A stretch of DNA of 64,000 bases from an uncultured Bacteroidota bacterium (GTDB lineage: Bacteria > Bacteroidota > Bacteroidia > Flavobacteriales > Flavobacteriaceae), in contig CACKBL010000001.1 of the NCBI GenBank assembly GCA_902598305.1, forward strand, positions 62,001 through 126,000, given 5' to 3'. Of this stretch, positions 63,747-64,000 are shown in pieces. A program made the translations under genes and the position numbers. Below the pieces are notes generated by a model. The model ran no database searches. It saw only the letters and a list, made by a program, of their open reading frames with translations, and had not been told where the DNA came from. Position 1 is the stretch's first letter. The number at the start of each line of letters is the position of its first letter.

Positions 63747-64000
63747 TTAATCTCTATTAAAATAATTTAAAAGGCGGTCCCAGAGAGAGTAGTCTATTAT
63801 TTCGTCTATTTCATCCACTTCCAACAATTGATTCGAAGAAATATCAACTAAATATTGTGTCTTTCCCCCTGGCCAAGTTATAGAAAGAGAGTCAATTTTA
63901 GTATTTTCACCTAAACCAAAATGAACTATACTAGTGTTCTGAGAGGCGTGGCTTGATCCTCCATCTACTTCCCTTACCATTTGTAAATTATCTTTTAGAA
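63747..64000 (-). CDS. C-terminal end of another ASPIC/UnbV protein (5' end outside window)
   Basis: The frame is open to the window edge, and the ATG at 63980 aligns inside the domain, so this is a partial gene rather than a 77-residue protein. The visible part has MVREVDGGSSHASQNTSIVHFGLG and ITWPGGKTQYLV, the same C-terminal ASPIC/UnbV module as the gene just downstream. A tandem paralogue; the propeller part is off the window. Confidence 0.88.
   Translation of the reverse strand, partial: LKDNLQMVREVDGGSSHASQNTSIVHFGLGENTKIDSLSITWPGGKTQYLVDISSNQLLEVDEIDEIIDYSLWDRLLNYFNRD

Noticed and set aside
1-64000. CRISPR arrays, insertion sequences with transposase, rRNA genes, replication origin
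   Set aside because: None seen: no regularly spaced repeats, no transposase frames, no rRNA-like segments.

Overview
This is a 64-kb chromosomal window of very low GC from a Bacteroidota, most likely a marine member of the Flavobacteriia. Evidence seen directly: no Shine-Dalgarno motifs before start codons, some TTG starts, many small SPII-type lipoproteins, a gliding-motility-type (CHU_C) C-terminal domain paired with a PorP/SprF-like protein, DUF5916, DUF6607 and ASPIC/UnbV proteins, menaquinone biosynthesis, and a vanadium-haloperoxidase-like gene beside glycoside hydrolases. The precise genus cannot be read from the sequence.

Layout. 1-9.6 kb: the end of uvrA, two large membrane proteins on the minus strand (a Wzx/MATE-type flippase and a YfhO-like protein), then an overlapping run of outer-membrane transporter-like protein, GNAT-like acyltransferase and mnmE. 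9.6-11.7 kb: a duplicated segment starting at the last codons of mnmE. A nearly identical 65-bp repeat, preceded by a second degenerate copy of the mnmE 3' end, flanks a small unknown gene and a COG0523 metal GTPase. This looks like an integration scar at the mnmE 3' end. 11.7-28.6 kb: mostly small secreted, lipo- or membrane proteins. They include three tandem InlB-repeat lipoproteins and several peptides under 60 aa, among housekeeping or stress genes (menG, OsmC, cutC, CapA-like, saccharopine-dehydrogenase-like, pirin, alpha/beta hydrolases, a PaaI thioesterase). A pair of small membrane-protein genes occurs twice here in opposite orientation. 28.7-36.9 kb: more envelope proteins (DUF6607, DUF423, DoxX, DUF5916, TspO, M48/Ste24 protease, rhodanese-like lipoprotein).

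37-40.6 kb: a leucine-rich-repeat protein with a type-B T9SS sorting domain, followed by a PorP/SprF-like gene and an unknown secreted protein. 40.7-43.7 kb (minus): nadC, nadA, a GroES-like gene and an unknown secreted protein. 43.8-45.5 kb: tRNA-Arg(CCT), inverted repeats, and a tyrosine-recombinase homologue that has lost most catalytic residues, with a small basic protein after it.

46-64 kb: a carbohydrate-degradation locus. It holds a lipoprotein aldose 1-epimerase, three GH20 beta-hexosaminidases, a Nudix/winged-helix regulator (NrtR/AraR-like), a GH5-like enzyme, a large GH2 enzyme, a GH109-like Tat-exported oxidoreductase-fold enzyme, an MGH1-like (alpha/alpha)6 glycosidase, a vanadium-haloperoxidase-like protein and two tandem FG-GAP/ASPIC-UnbV proteins. 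The second of these runs off the window. The enzyme set points to a glycan rich in N-acetylhexosamines. No SusC/SusD pair is visible inside the window, so uptake genes, if any, lie beyond position 64000 or elsewhere.
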